A DNA stretch of 64,000 nucleotides from Miscanthus floridulus (GCF_019320115.1 NC_089582.1:116690637-116754636), one strand, 5' to 3'. Shown: positions 23,483 through 36,599, counted from the first letter of the stretch. Numbers and translations: made by a program. The notes: generated from the letters alone by a model not told the origin.

Positions 23483-26400
23483 ATGCATCATACGCGGGGT
23501 TTGTATGTTCTTGGAACTTCACAAGATGAGGATGGTATTCCAGATCCGCCACTAGTTCCAACAAATCTAGCTGATGCTATAACCGCACTTGTCAATGTGA
23601 CGGTTGAAAATTCCCGTTTTCTTCATGAGATCGCTCTAAGTAATCAGAATCAGATGCAAGGAAACCGTGGTCGTCACCATAACAGACAGGAGGCTACATA
23701 TGTTGACTTTACAGACACAAGACCACCGGTATTCACCAAGGCAGATGAACCATTGGAGGCTGATGACTGGCTTCGAACCATGGAGCAGAAATTTGACCAT
23801 ATTCCATGCATGGGGTATCAGAAACCTATGTTTGCCGCCCAGCAACTTAGAGGAGCAGTAAGTGCTTGGTGGGCAAACTTAGTGGCTATGCAACCAGTTG
23901 GCATTCCAATAACTTGGGCTGAGTTCCGTACTACCTTCAGAGCCCATTATATCCCTAAAGGAGTGATGGCAATGAAGCTAGATGAATTCCTTGCTTTGAA
24001 ACAAGGAGATCAAACAGTGATGCGGTATGTGGGAAGATTCAATCACCTATCACAATATGCATCTAACATGTTAATACTGATGCCAAGAAGAAGAGGTGGT
24101 TTATGAGAGGTTTGAATACCAAGCTGCAAACAATGATGACAACTTGCACCAATGTCACTTATCATGAGGCAGTAAATATTGTAATTGCTTCAGAATCAAA
24201 GTATCGGCAGCATAAGGAGCTCAAAAAGAAAAAGAGTATGCTGTCTGGATCATTTGGGGGAAATTAGAAGAGGCAGAGGGTGATTTATCACCTAGTACAT
24301 CATAATCATCCTCATTACCGTCCGCCACAGTCTCAAGCCGGGCAACAGTCAAATGTTCGTCCTGCTATAACCTATCCGAACTCACAGTCGACCAATGCTC
24401 CTGGTGGCAATGCTCCAACGTCCTAGGGTCACAACTATCCATGTTACAATTGTGAAAGGACTAGTCATTTCTCTAGGGAATGTTCATATCCTAGGCAGGC
24501 TAATCAAAATTATCAGAAGGCCCCTGCCAATCAACAATAGGGTTAGGCACCAAACAAGAACCCCAATCAGAATATTTAGAAGGGCAAAGATGAGAGGAAG
24601 ATAGGATGGGTGTTCTATATTCAAGCTGGAGAAATTCCAGAAGGGGAGCCAGTGATGATGGGTATGTTTCCTATTGCCAATCACCCTGTAGTTATACTTT
24701 TTGATTCTGGCACATCGCATTCATTCATCAATAGAACATTTGTCGTGAAGCATGAAATTTCAATTGGGGCAACAAAGGAAAGTTTCTTTATACAGTCGCC
24801 TAGGGGACGTTTGTGTACTAAGGAAATGGTATACCAGGTACCCATAAACCTGGGTGGGCATATTTTTCCTACTACCATGATTATCCTTAAGGATCAGGAT
24901 ATAGATGTAATCTTAGGAATGAATTGGATGTATCAGCATAAGGCTGTTATAGATGCTTTGAATAGGGCATTGAGAGTGAGTTTGCCTGATAGTACTTCTC
25001 AACTTCTCATCCAACTTCCAATCCTAAGAAGATCAGTGGGCAAGGTTTTTGCAACTACTGTCAAAGAGATTAGAGATATCCTAGTGGTGTGTGAATTTCT
25101 AGATGTGTTTCCTGAAGATCTACCCGGTCTACCACCTGATAGGGATGTCCAGTTTAACATAGAGTTACAACCTGGAATAGCTCCGATTTCTCAGAGAGCT
25201 TATAGAATGCCACCTAAGGAATTGGCCGAGTTAAAGACTCAGTTACAAGAATTGATTGAGAAAGGGTTTATCCAACCTAGTTCCTCACCTTGGGGATGTC
25301 CGGCAATTTTTGTGAAAAAGAAAGATGAGACCCTGAGGTTATGTGTTGACTATCGTCCGTTGAATGAAGTGACCATCAAGAATAAGTATCCATTACCTCG
25401 GATAGATTTGCTTTTTGATCAATTGGCCGAAGCCAAAGTTTTCTCCAAGATAGATTTGAGATCAGGGTATCACCAAATTCAGATAAAGCCTGAAGATATT
25501 CCCAAAATGGCATTTACCACAAGATATGGATTATATGAATACTTGGTGATGTCTTTTGGTTTGACAAATGCTCCCGCTCATTTCATGTATCTGATGAACT
25601 CGGTATTAATGCCTGAGCTAGACAAGTTTGTAGTGGTGTTTATTGATGACATTCTAGTATACTCCAAGAATAAGAAAGAACATGCGGAACATCTTAGAAT
25701 TGTTCTAACCCGCTTGAGAGAACATCAACTATATGCCAAGTTTAGCAAGTGTGATTTTTGGCTTAAGGAAGTGCAACTTCTTGGACATGTCTTGTCTGCC
25801 GAAGGAGTTGCAGTTGATCCTAGCAAAGTGAGGGATGTGCTTGATTGGAAACCACCAACCATAGTTCATCAAGTTCAGAGTTTTCTTAGATTAGCGGGAT
25901 ATTACCATCGGTTTATTCTAGATTTCTCTAAAATATCAAAGTTCATAACTGAATTGTTGAAGAACCAAGTTAAGTTTGTCTAGTCAATTGATTGTGAAAA
26001 GGCTTTCCAGACCTTGAAGAGACTGTTGACTACTGCACCAGTATTAGCCCAACCTGATATTGAGAAGCCGTTTGATGTGTATTGTGATGCTTCAGGTATT
26101 AGTATTGGATGTGTGTTGATGCAAGAAGGCCAAGTCATTGCCTATGCATCCAGGCAACTTAAGCAACATGAAGAACACTATCTGACTCATGATCAGGAGT
26201 TAGCAGCTGTGGTTCATGCTCTAAAGATTTGGCGACATTACCTGCTTGGTAATACGTGCCATATGTATACAGACCACAAGAGCCTAAAGTATATCTTTAC
26301 TCAGTCAGAGTTGAATATGCGACAAAGAAGATGGTTAGAACTAATTAAGGATTATGATTTGGAAGTACATTATCACCTGGGTAAAGCAAATGTGGTTGCA

Positions 26401-27965
26401 GATGCCCTTAGTCACAAAAGTTATTGCAATTGTCTGACAGTGAGAACAATGGGTTTGAATTTATGCCAAGAAATAGAGAAGTTGAATGTAGAAGTAATTC
26501 AACAAGGAAGTTTGACCAGCATAATTGTTGAAGCTACTATTCGAGATCAAGTTATTGCTGCTCAGAAGGAAAACAAGGGTATAGCCCATATCAAGGAAAA
26601 AGTCAAGAATGGAAAAGTGGAATGCTTCAGCATAGATGATGAAAATGTGTTATGGTTCAAGAATCGCCTGGTGGTACCAAAAGTTCCTGAGTTGCGGTAG
26701 TCAATTCTAGATGAGGCACATGCTACTAGGTTATCTATCTATCCGGGAAGCAACAAGATGTACCATGATTTGAAGCAAAGATTCTGGTGGACTAAAATGA
26801 AAATAGAAATTGCTAGATATATAGCGAAGTGTGATACTTGTCAAAAGGTGAAAGCTATACATTTGAGGTCTGCTGGTGAATTACAACCATTGCCTATTCC
26901 ATCTTGGAAGTGGGAGGACATAAGTATGGATTTTATTGTTGGTCTACCCAAGACATCAAAGGGATTTGACTCAGTGTGGGTTATTGTAGATCAAGTCACT
27001 AAGTCAGCACATTTTCTTCCAGTAAAGACAATATATCCCACGATCCATTATGCCAAGATGTACTTAGCAAGAATCATGAGTTTGCATGGGGTACAAAAAC
27101 CATAGTGTCAGATAGGGGTACACAGTTTGTCTCCAGCTTTTGGAAACACTTACATGCTTCATTAGGTACCAAACTTCTATATAGTACAGCTTATCATCCA
27201 CAGACTGATGGGCAGACTGAAAGAGTCAATCAAGTACTTGAAGACATGTTAAGATGTTGTGTCCTTAACTATTCCAATAAGTGGGATGAGTGCTTACCTT
27301 TGGCCGAGTTCTCATACAACAATAGTTATCAGGAAAGCATTAGAATGGCTCCATTTGAAGCACTCTATGGTCATAGATGCAGAACATCATTGAGTTGGTC
27401 TGAGCCAGGAGAGAGAAGATTCTTTGGAGTTGACCTTGTGAAAGAAACAGAAGACAAGGTTAGGCAAATACAGAGTAATCTAAAGATAGCTTAGTCCTGC
27501 CAAAAGAGTTATGCGGATAGAAGACAGAGACCATTGGTATTTAACAAAGGAGATTTTGTACATCTGAAAGTATCACCAATATAGGGAGTTAACCATTTTG
27601 GTGTTAAAGGAAAGTTGGCACCTCGATACATTGGACCATATCAAATTTTGGAGAGGTATGGAAAAGTGGCATATCGCTTGAAATTACCTGAACATCTCGC
27701 AGCTGTGCATGATGTGTTCCATGTTTCTCAATTGAAGAAGTGTCTCTGAGTGCCTGAACAGAATGTTGAAGTTGAAGGAGTGGAACTAGAACCGGATTTA
27801 ACTTATTCCGAATATCCTATCCGAGTGTTAGATCAGAAAGATCGTGTTACTCGACAACGAACAATCAAGTTCTATAAGATACAATGGAATCAACATTCAG
27901 AAGAGGAAGCTACCTGGGAATCAAAAGATTACTTATTAGAAAAGTTTCCAGAGTTTCTAGCTTAA
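23483..27965 (+). pseudogene. Tekay gag-pol polyprotein with C-terminal chromodomain
   Basis: The likely start is ATG 23483 (MHHTRGLYVLG). Capsid: FTKADEPLEADDWLRTMEQK and the LRGAVSAWWANLV block. A small insertion near 24074 shifts the frame. The zinc knuckle CYNCERTSHFSREC lies near 24441. Protease: [12 protein letters not shown] (24697). [17 protein letters not shown] and the catalytic [13 protein letters not shown] (25640). RNase [26 protein letters not shown] and VADALSHK, with all four acidic sites kept. Integrase: the HHCC finger ending CDTCQKVK, then Asp in SMDFIVGLP, Asp in SDRGTQF (after a one-base deletion near 27085) and Glu in TERVNQVLEDM. Chromodomain: YPIRVLDQKDRVTRQ to EEEATWESKDYL. 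Stops include 25981, 26698, 27492, 27583 and one at about 27748. The chromodomain is thought to guide integration into heterochromatin. Confidence 0.95.
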
Positions 27966-28126
27966 TATAGAATAGAATAATATTAGTTGAGCTTAGTTAC
28001 TACAAATTGTGTTTTGTAAAGGAACCTCAGTTGTTTTATGGACAAGTTCTGGATGTTTTTGGACTGACACATTTCCTTTTCCATTACTTACTCTATGGCT
28101 TTGAATCTCGGGGCGAGATTTCTTTT

Positions 28127-28137
28127 AGGGGGAAGGA
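28127..28137 (+). promoter_or_regulatory. Polypurine tract of the Tekay element
   Basis: AGGGGGAAGGA ends one base before the 3' LTR start TGTAAC. It follows the chromodomain stop by about 160 bases. Confidence 0.85.
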
Positions 28138-28138
28138 T

Positions 28139-31100
28139 TGTAACACCCCGGGTGTTTAAAAATTAAAAACAGGACATGTCATCATATGCATTGCAAGGCA
28201 TTGGTCATATTGTAAACTTTGATATGCATTCACTAAAACAAGTTTACATTTATGTTATGAGTGTTGAATGGAATTGTTTGAATCAAGTTCAAAATTTGGT
28301 TTGGATTTGAATTTTCGAGAAAACCCTGATTTTCAGCATTCAAATTCTACCCTGAAAACTCATTTCAAAATCTAAGCATATTTTGGGGTTGAGCCCAAAA
28401 GCAAAAGTGTAGAGCTTGACAAGTTATACAAAGTTTGTTTTTGGAGTTTTCAAAGTTATTATGAAAAATTTGAAGTAATTTGAAAATGCGAGATTCTTTA
28501 AATGTTTCCTTTTTGAATTCAAATTTGCATTTCAAAATGTAGACCGAATTAGGGGGTGGTTATAAAAGCAAAGTTGTAGAACTTTAAATTTGGAGCAACT
28601 TTATTTTTGGAGATTTTTGAGTTGTTACATAAATTTGGGAGTAATTTGGATTTTTAAATCGAATGGCAGTTTTGGTAATTTTGATGAACAGTAACCGCGA
28701 AGGCCAACTCACCGTCTACGATCTTCCTTCTGCTTCCAGACGTGACGGTGGCCGCCCTTGGCTTGGCACTGGCACAGGAAAGGCTCATGTGTGGCTTCTC
28801 CTTGCTTCTAAGCCACTCTATAAGGACTTCACCATCGCCGTTTTTCGCCACTCTCCTCTATTTTCCAGTCGCCATCGCCGCTGCTCTGTCGTGCGTTTGC
28901 CGTCGCCGCAGTGCCTCCACCATTTTAGTAAAGCTTGTTCCAGCTCCGCCTACTCCTTGCACACCTAGCCAACCGAGTCTTGGTGCCTGATTCCACTAGG
29001 AACCTGCTGTGCACGCCTTTCTTCCTCGCGGCCGGCAACCTCACCGTCGTGCTTGCGCTGTCGTGGCCAGTGCTCTCCGGTGAGCCATTGCTCTTGCTCA
29101 ATGTACCTCCAGCTTTGCCTTGATGTCATGGTGCTTAATACCTTGTTGCTTGATAGTTTTGTCCACCGCAGTCGCTGGAGCACCGCCACCATCGACGTTT
29201 TGCTCCGCCATGGTTGCTCGGATCGTTGACCTGCTTCACCGTTGCTTCTCCGGCCCCGTTCTTTGCTCCATTGAGCTCAGGGTGAGCTACTAGTGCTTAT
29301 TGTGCATGTCAAACTACTCATTTGTTGTTCTTCCAATCCAGCTTTATGCTCTAGTGCATTCGGGGTGAGCTCCTGGTTCTTTCTGAGTTGTTTGTGTGAG
29401 CTCCTGGTTCTTTCCGAGTTGTTTATGTGAGCTCCTAGTTCTTTCCGAGTTGTTTAGGTGAGCTCTTGGTTCTTTCCGAGTTGTTTGTGTGAGCTCCTGG
29501 TTCTTTCCGAGTTGTTTATGTGAGCTCCTGGTTCTTTCTGAGTTGTTTATGTGAGCTCCTGGTTCTTTCTGAGTTGTTTAGGTGAGCTCCTGGTTCTTTC
29601 CGAGTTGTTTGTGTGAGCTCCTGGTTCTTTCCGAGTTGTTTATGTGAGCTCCTGGTTCTTTCTGAGTTGTTTATGTGAGCTCCTGGTTCTTTTTAAGTTG
29701 TTTGTGTGAGCTCCTGGTTCTTTCCGAGTTGTTTATGTGAGCTCCTGGTTCTTCCCGAGTTGTTTGTGTGAGCGGATGTTTTGAAAATGAATTTTTCCTT
29801 TTTCAAAAATGATTGAATAGTGCTATAATTTGTTATTTTTGTGTAGATTTATTTAGAGCTCCAAAAATTATGAAAATTTTTGTGTGACCTCTCTGTGATG
29901 AATATTATTTAGTAAAAATATGAAATATTGATTTACAATACTTTTTGAATGTAATGAAAATTGCTCATTTAATTAATAAATGGATTTCCATGATTTTTCT
30001 AGGCTCAATTAATTATCCAAAAATTATGAGATTTGTTTTGCCACTTAGTTATCATGTGATGAACATTTACAAAAATTTTAAGGTCAATTGGAACAAGTTG
30101 ATTTATTTCATAATTCTTAATTAAATAATTAATTCATAAAAGCAAATAGTAACTTTTAATGATTTAGGTTTTGATTGAATTTTTGATTGAGTGATGTCCT
30201 TGGGTCATTAGTTGGTAATGATCTTTGGCAGTTGATATAAGTAGTACAAAAAAGAATTGGTTAGTTTAACTTGTAACCGTACCGCGAAGGAAAGTTGTAT
30301 TCGAATTGTTAATTTTTGCATCCATCATCGAGCATCATGTTTCGTATTCCGCATCATGTTAAACATGGCATTGTTACTACGTGTAGTGAACGAAGGTGAA
30401 CATGTGGTAGTTAATCAAGTTGCGGAGGAGGTTAATCCATCTATTGAGATCGGATCAAATACTTGTGGAACATCACAGGAATCGGACTTTTTCATCAACG
30501 AAGGCAAGCCCCGGATGCATACAACCCTACCTTGTGTTTTATAAATTAATTTCGCGTTTGCTTTCCATTACTGCATTAAGTGATTAGGAGTTAAGTAAGA
30601 GCCTAATTGGTGTATTACCAACCTTGTTATTCCATATTTACCATATTACCAGTTTTAAATTCGTATATGCCTAGTCTTGCTTAGCTATGCGTAGAACGAT
30701 GAAGTCAGGTGATTAACTGTCACATGCAAGTTTCACACAGAACCTTGGTTACTTATATTATCATGTGATATGGGAACGTGGAGTAATAATTCTAGACCGG
30801 GTGGACTCAGTGTGTGTGAGCCACAAGACATGGAGGTCTTGTGAGCGGGTTCTTTTCGCCTGTGTCGATTAAGGCACGTCCGTTGTTGAATTGCATGAGA
30901 TGAGAATTTGTAGTACTAATCACATACTCCGGTAAGCCTGAACTTGGTGATTCTATTACGAGAATGGCTACTCACGCACTGGGAGTGGAGAGATGGCAGG
31001 AATAGCGTGTACCCACATGGCAATGGGCTGGATTGGTGGAGTACTGTATTCTCGGGTGGCGCGGACCCGTTCTTGCCTTAGAGGATCCGAGAGTAGGTTA

Positions 31101-31924
31101 TATATGTAGGTTGGGGACCTGCATATGTCATGTGGTCTGGAATCCCCAGTTGGGTTTAATCGGTTCGAATCGTCGTTGCTCCTCGGTTATGGAGACTCAA
31201 CTCACTGTTCATCATCATAGTACTAATAACTAGAACTCAAATAAGGCTTGTGAAGGTGTTGGATATGAAGTTTCATGATCTCATCATCGATCGTGTCAAC
31301 TTTGTATATGATCTTATGAAGTTTTCTATATAAAGAATTTTGTTAAAGAGCTTTTACGCAAAAGAACTTTGATTATTATTAAAGCCATACCTTGAATCCC
31401 ATGAACCGGCATTCCTGAGTTCTATCAGTTTTATTTCGGTTAAGTCTTGTTGAGTACTTTTGTACTCAGGGTTCGTTGACCCTTGTTGCAGGTGAGCCTC
31501 ATGAGCAGATCTATTTTGGATCGTGCTGCATGACAGTTGTACCTTGTGATGATGATGAGAAGTAAATGTGTGGCCCTTGGGCAGAGCAGTCTCATTGTGT
31601 GTTTGTATTATATTATAATGCCACTCCACTATTTCGTTTTGTAATAAACATCGAACCTAGTTGTGAGGTTTGAAACTACTGTTTTGTAAATTATGTTATT
31701 GTAAGACTTCCGCTGTTTTTACTCTGGTATTGATGTTTGAATAAATGTTGTAATACTGCAATGACTCTGTAACATGATCCTGCTCGGAAATCATGGATGA
31801 TTCGGGGTTCCCCGAGGACACCCGACGGTCTTTTTAAGTTATTGGAAGAATATGCATAAATGTCAAAGGTCATCGGACAGTGACAAGTGCATGTGGGCCC
31901 TATAGCTTAGGAGGTTCTGCCACA
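28139..31924 (+). repeat. 3' LTR of the Tekay element (3,786 bp)
   Basis: It starts directly after the polypurine tract and ends CCACA before the target duplication. It keeps the 577-base block missing from the 5' LTR, so it is probably nearer the family's original form. Confidence 0.93.
29367..29769 (+). repeat. 31-bp minisatellite in the Tekay 3' LTR, 13 units
   Basis: It has the same unit and flanks as at 20320 but 13 units, and the order of the variants differs from the 5' copy. This points to expansion and contraction after insertion. Confidence 0.92.
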
Positions 31925-31929
31925 TTGCC
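31925..31929. other. Right target duplication TTGCC of the Tekay element
   Basis: It matches 19087-19091 and directly follows the 3' LTR end CCACA. Confidence 0.9.
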
Positions 31930-33680
31930 CCAAGCACTGGGTGATGTACTTTGACAGTGCTCTCAACATCAACGGTGCTAGTGCGGGCATTCTGTTCATC
32001 ACGCCAACCAAGGATAAGCTCCGATACGTTCTTTGAATACATTTTCCAGCCTCCAACAACATCGCTGAATACGAAGCGTGTCTCCATAGACTCCGTATAG
32101 CTATTAATCTTGGCATCAAATGCCTCATGGTTTATGGGGATTCCACACTGGTCATCAACCAGCTCAACAAAGACTGGTCCTGCTCCAATGAAAAGATGGA
32201 TGCTTATTGCGCTGAAATCAGGAAGCTTGAAGGGAAGTTCTATGGTATCGAGTATCACCACATGGTACGAGATCAAAATCAGCTCGCCGACCACCTCTCC
32301 AAGTTGGGCTCCTCTCGTGCCACAATTCTGCTAGGGGTCTTTATTCAAGATCTTTTGGCGCCATCCATTAAGGAAGAGAAAGAAGTTTAAGAAATTCCCC
32401 CCACCGAGCAGCCGGTACTGACGGTTCCTTCGTCGGCCACCGATTGGAGGGAACAGTTCATCAAGTACCTCACCAGCGCTGAAGTACCAACCAACAAGAC
32501 CGAAACTGAATGCCTAATTCACTGAAGCAAGCATTACGTGTTGGTGGACGGCAACTTGATGAGGAAAAGTGCCAAGGAAGGGATACTGTAGAAATGCATC
32601 ACCCAAGAAGAGGGAGTGAAGCTGCTTCTCAAAATTCACTCTAGTTCCGGTGGCAACCACGCGGGGTCGAGAACCCTGGTCAGCAAAACTTTCCAAGCTA
32701 GTTTTTACTAGCCCACAGCCATCTCTAACGTAGAAGACCTCATCCGATGTTGTGAAGGATGATAATTTTTTGCCAAGCAAATACACATGTCGGCACAAGA
32801 GCTGTAGACCATCCTAGCTTCCTAGCCCTTCGCATGCTAGTGACTGGATATGATTGGGCCTTTCAAGCCAGTGCCAGGTGGTTTCCGGTACATATACGTT
32901 GCCATTGACATGTTCTCCAAGTGGATCGAGTATAAACCGCTCATCTCGGCTACTGCAAAGAAAGCAGTCGAGCTCTTCGAAGATATCATCCATAGATTTG
33001 GTCTCCCAAACAGCATCATCACCGACCTTGGAACTATGTTTACTGGCCATCACTTTTGGGACTTCTACGAAGATCGGTGCATCTCCATCAAATATGTCTC
33101 CATTGCCCATCCTAGAGCCAACGGCCAGGTCAAATGGGCGAATGACATGATCCTTGATGCCCTCAAAAAGAGGCTATATCAGAAAGAAGAAAAGCATCCG
33201 GGCAGATGGCTCAAGGAGCTACCAGCTGTGGTCTAGGGACTATGCACTCAAGCTAGTCACAGCACTGGTGTGTCTCCATATTTCTTGGTCTATGGCTCAG
33301 AAGCCATACTACCAGCGGATATTGCCTTCTAAGCACCTAGGGTGGAAAATTATGATGAAGAGCAAGCCGCGGCTGTTCGGACAGAGGACATCGATAGGGC
33401 CGAGGAAGAACGCCTAATCACCTACATCTGCACAGCCAAGTATCTAGAAGGCTTGTGGAGGTACTACAACCACAACATCAAAGGTCATTCATTTGCTGTC
33501 AACGACCTCGTTCTCCATAGAAAACAAAAAACGAAGGGATGCACAAGCTCTCCTCCCCCTAGGAAGGGACTTACGTCGGCAAAGAGGTTACCCAACCAGG
33601 GTCTTATCGCCTATGTGACTTAGACAGAATCGATGTCCCCAACTCATGGGACATTGAGCACCTTATATGTTTCTATCCTT
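31930..33680 (+). pseudogene. Tat-lineage second RNase H and integrase (pol continuation)
   Basis: The second RNase H reads WVMYFDSALNINGASAGI, then after one stop SNNIAEYEACLHRLRIAI, LMVYGDSTLVINQLNKDW and QLADHLSKLG. Its four acidic positions are in place; a second RNase H is the hallmark of Tat elements. Integrase follows: a zinc-finger remnant with CCEG and two adjacent stops (32759-32764), then LDMIGPFKPVPGGFRYIYVA, ITDLGTMFTGHHFW and RANGQVKWANDMI. Related integrases read NGQVERAN here, so the catalytic Glu has become Lys. The C-terminal part is SVNDLVLH-like and ends near 33621. At least six stops and this lost residue make it inactive. Confidence 0.88.
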
Positions 33681-33819
33681 GAAAAGCTCTAGATATGTAC
33701 TCTCCACTTTGTGATGAATAAAGTTTTGGTCTCCATAATTTATCTCCATTTTTTCTCCACTTACGGTCGTTGAGTTCTACGTTACTCTATAATGAACTCC
33801 AATACGAAATCACCAACGT

Positions 33820-34165
33820 ATTTCGCCGAATGGGTTTTCTCCAAATCGCCGACCACATTTCTCCAAATCTCCAACGTTTTCACCGAACGGGTTTCTCCAA
33901 ATCACCGACCATGTCTCTCCAAATCTCCAATGTTTTCGCCAAACGGGTTTCTCCAAATCGCCGACCACGTTTCTCCAAACCTCCAATGTTTTCGCCGAAC
34001 GGGTTTCTCCAAATCGCCGACCATGTTTCTCCAAATCTCCAACGTTCGCACCGAACAATTTTCTCCACATCTCCGATCACATTTCTCCAAATCAACAACG
34101 TATTTCGCCAAACATGTTTCTCCAAATCGCCAAACACTTTTCTCTAAATCTCCAAGATATCTCGC
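33820..34165 (+). repeat. 56-bp minisatellite downstream of Tat integrase, about six units
   Basis: The units contain TTTCTCCAAATCGCCGACCA, then TTTCTCCAAATCTCCAA, then a CGCCGAACGGG block. Unit starts fall near 33832, 33889, 33945, 34001, 34057 and 34114. Each unit is itself two related halves. The long frames here on both strands are by-products of the repeat. Confidence 0.85.
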
Positions 34166-34684
34166 CGATCAACAAGCAACATACGTTTTGTTTTGTTCTC
34201 TGTGGAAAAGACCCAGTCTCTAATCTCTCCCTACACGTGCTATGGGCTCTGTGCTCTGCATTATTGGTGGTTGGCTATGGTTTCTTGGTCACGCCTGTTC
34301 CTCCTACATGTGCCCGAGCTCTGCACTCGATGTTATGGACTATGGGCTAGCTAAGGCCAAGAGCTCAGTAAAGAACTAACTACTCGGACGACACTTATAC
34401 TACGTTTATCTCCAAGTTATTTCACCAACCATCGAGTAGCACACGTTCCACTCTGCGCTCTATGGAGAAGACCCGATCTCTGATCTCTTCCTACACGTGC
34501 TATGGGCTCCGCGCTCTACATTATGGGTGGTCGGCTGTGGTTCCTTTGTGATGCTTGTTCCTCCTACACGTGCATGGGCTCCGCGCTCGATGTTATGGAC
34601 TATGGGCTAGCTAAGGCCAAAGAGTTCAGTAACGAACTAACTACTCGGACGCTACTTATACTATGTATAATTGCGTTAGGGTTA
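34165..34684 (+). repeat. Tandem duplication of about 260 bp
   Basis: The halves 34165-34424 and 34425-34684 share the same order of blocks: GAAGACCC-like, CTACACGTGCTATGGGCTC, GTGGTTGGCTATGG-like, TTATGGACTATGGGCTAGCT and AACTAACTACTCGGAC. Similarity looks about 85-90% by eye. It is noncoding and lies between integrase and the antisense gene. Confidence 0.75.
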
Positions 34685-34779
34685 TTACTACAACAATTTT
34701 TCACCATGAATACAAGCAAGCTGCATAAACATGCACTTTATAACATTTATACATAAATGTTTTCTATGCTCTTGCGTGC

Positions 34780-36599
34780 TCTGACTACCCTCTCCAGATG
34801 TTATAGATAATGCTCCGAGCAGATCACTGAGCTTCGCCATCGCCGTCCGTCTCGCCGAACAGGTCAATGTCACCGGCAAGTTTTTCCGCTGCGTCCTCCA
34901 CCTCATCCTCCAGCTGCTAGGTCTCCGCCTCACCCATCCCTTCGGTGAATCTAGCCCCTATTGCCTGAAGATCAACTGATTGATAGTGGGACCGAACCAC
35001 CGCAAGGGCATGAGTAATGGCAGTAACAACAGCGTCGCGGTTGAAGCTCTCCCACGCTGCCTTGCACCTCTGGATGATAGTGTCTGAACATGGTGACCTG
35101 CCATCAGGCTACGGAGTCGCCTCCAGGTCGACGTAGTCGAGCACCGGTTTAACTCCGATGACTATGGCATTGAACTTCTCCCATTGGGTCCTGGCCTCCT
35201 GCACCAGCACATCAAACTATACCTTGACCCTCCGATGGTAGTCTGCAAGCATTACAAGGTCCCATCAAACAAGGAAACTACTTCAGTAGTAACTCCGACC
35301 AGGAAGTACTCACCGTTTAGCTTTGTAGCCAGTTTGTTTGCTCGCCCTGTCTCCTTGTCTTCTCCTCTCAGAGTTGTTCGACGGCTTGGCGCAGCTAGCC
35401 GAGTTCCGCATCTTGCTCTACAAGCACAACAATCATCACCAAAGATATAGCTATTCAGCAATACAAAGCACATTCATCGATATACCATACCTGCTTTCTG
35501 CTCAGATACACTTCTGAGCTGCTTGGACTTCTATTCCAATTGCGTGGAAGCATGCGCTAGCTGCTCGGACTTGCCACACAGCTGCTCAAACGTAGCCGCT
35601 AGCTGCTCGGATAGGATGCCCTTCTGGTACCCCAGGTCCCGCGTGTTGGACTCAGCAAGGTCTCGCTCGCGCTGGGCTCCATCCTTTTGATCAGCTAGTG
35701 GCGCTGCTTGGCAGTCCAAGTTATCCCCTGCAAGCTCACAATGGCAATGACGAACTCCGATCCCCAGCGTCAAAGATGAGGATTTCAGATGCAGTACTGA
35801 CCTTGATTTGCTTTATCACTCTAGCAAGGGCGGACTTTAGTCTCCTCATCTCCTTGGTGGTGTCCTCCTCCTCAACAACCACCACCTCGTCGCCACATCT
35901 ATAGAGGATTTGGACGGCCTAGGGTCGAGACTCCTCATGTTCAATCTCTTCCACCTCGTCCTCTTCCGCCGTGGCTTGAGGGACCACCGGGGGGTTCTAT
36001 GGCCGGATAGCGGGTCCGACCACGCTCTGTGATGCCTCAGGGGGCATTGTCTACCCCTCGGGTGCGACTGGCTTCGCCGCCCTAGACTTGGGCGCAGCAT
36101 CGACATCTCCTGTATTCGCCGCTAAAGACCTGGTGGCTTCTGCCATTGCCCTGGGCACCATCGCTGACCCGTTCGCCATCGACGCCAACTGTTTGCCACC
36201 ACCAAGTTCACCAGTAGTGGCGGTTGACTCCTCTGCAGACCATCGAGCACTCGGGGACTCTAGAACAGGCTCTACCGCCACCTTATTCACACCGAGACCA
36301 GCCTTCGGCTGCTCGATAGTCTAGACGAGCGGGGTTGGATCGTCCGCACACTTTGTACTGCACCAGATCAGCTCGTCAGTCACCAAAAAAGCTAAGGAAT
36401 GACGACAAAATAACTCCAAGATAATAATACTTATGGTTTGGTCTTCTAGTACAATTTCTTGAACCAGCGCTGCCTACCCGAGCCCCCAGCCGTGGCCTTG
36501 GGGTCGACGTCCGTGTCTTGGGGTGGAGCTCCCATGGTCCCTGCCGTCGACCTTTCCTCCACCCATCGCTCTAGGGCTCCCCTCGCCTGTTGCTCAGGG
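34780..36599 (-). pseudogene. Antisense Tat accessory gene, C-terminal part (coiled-coil region)
   Basis: Read leftwards from the gag-protease insertion, this strand shows AALVQEIVLEDQT (about 36480), VNKVAVEPVLESPSARWSAE (36290), an Ala/Pro-rich linker, an acidic piece (EEDEVEEIEHEESRP near 35950) and KEMRRLKSALARVIKQIK near 35850. A Gln/Leu-rich helix, RDLGYQKGILSEQLAATFEQ, follows near 35640. Putative gypsy-type transposon proteins (Pfam Transposase_28) of grasses end in such a coiled coil. Likely introns separate the pieces, for example at about 36390-36440. The N-terminal half lies at 41511-43056. Stops within the exons show decay. Confidence 0.6.

Larger units (their letters stand above)
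19092..31924 (+). mobile_element. Tekay-type chromovirus (Ty3/gypsy), full length, 12.8 kb
   Basis: LTRs at 19092-22331 and 28139-31924 both start TGTAACACCCC and end GTTCT(A/G)CCACA. The direct repeat TTGCC flanks the element at 19087-19091 and 31925-31929. The initiator-Met primer site TGGTATCAGAGC is at 22335 and a polypurine tract lies at 28127-28137. Between them are a small extra reading frame, gag with a zinc knuckle, protease, RT, RNase H, integrase and a C-terminal chromodomain, as in Tekay/Del chromoviruses. It sits in the Tat RNase H region. The coding part has about ten stops or frameshifts, so it is not autonomous now, but its LTRs are much more alike than those of the Tat element. 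Confidence 0.95.

Noticed and set aside
33770..34223. Overlapping long frames on both strands with repeats such as SPNRRP and WRNPFGEN
   Set aside because: They come from the 56-bp minisatellite, which is open in several frames at once; no start context or conserved domain.
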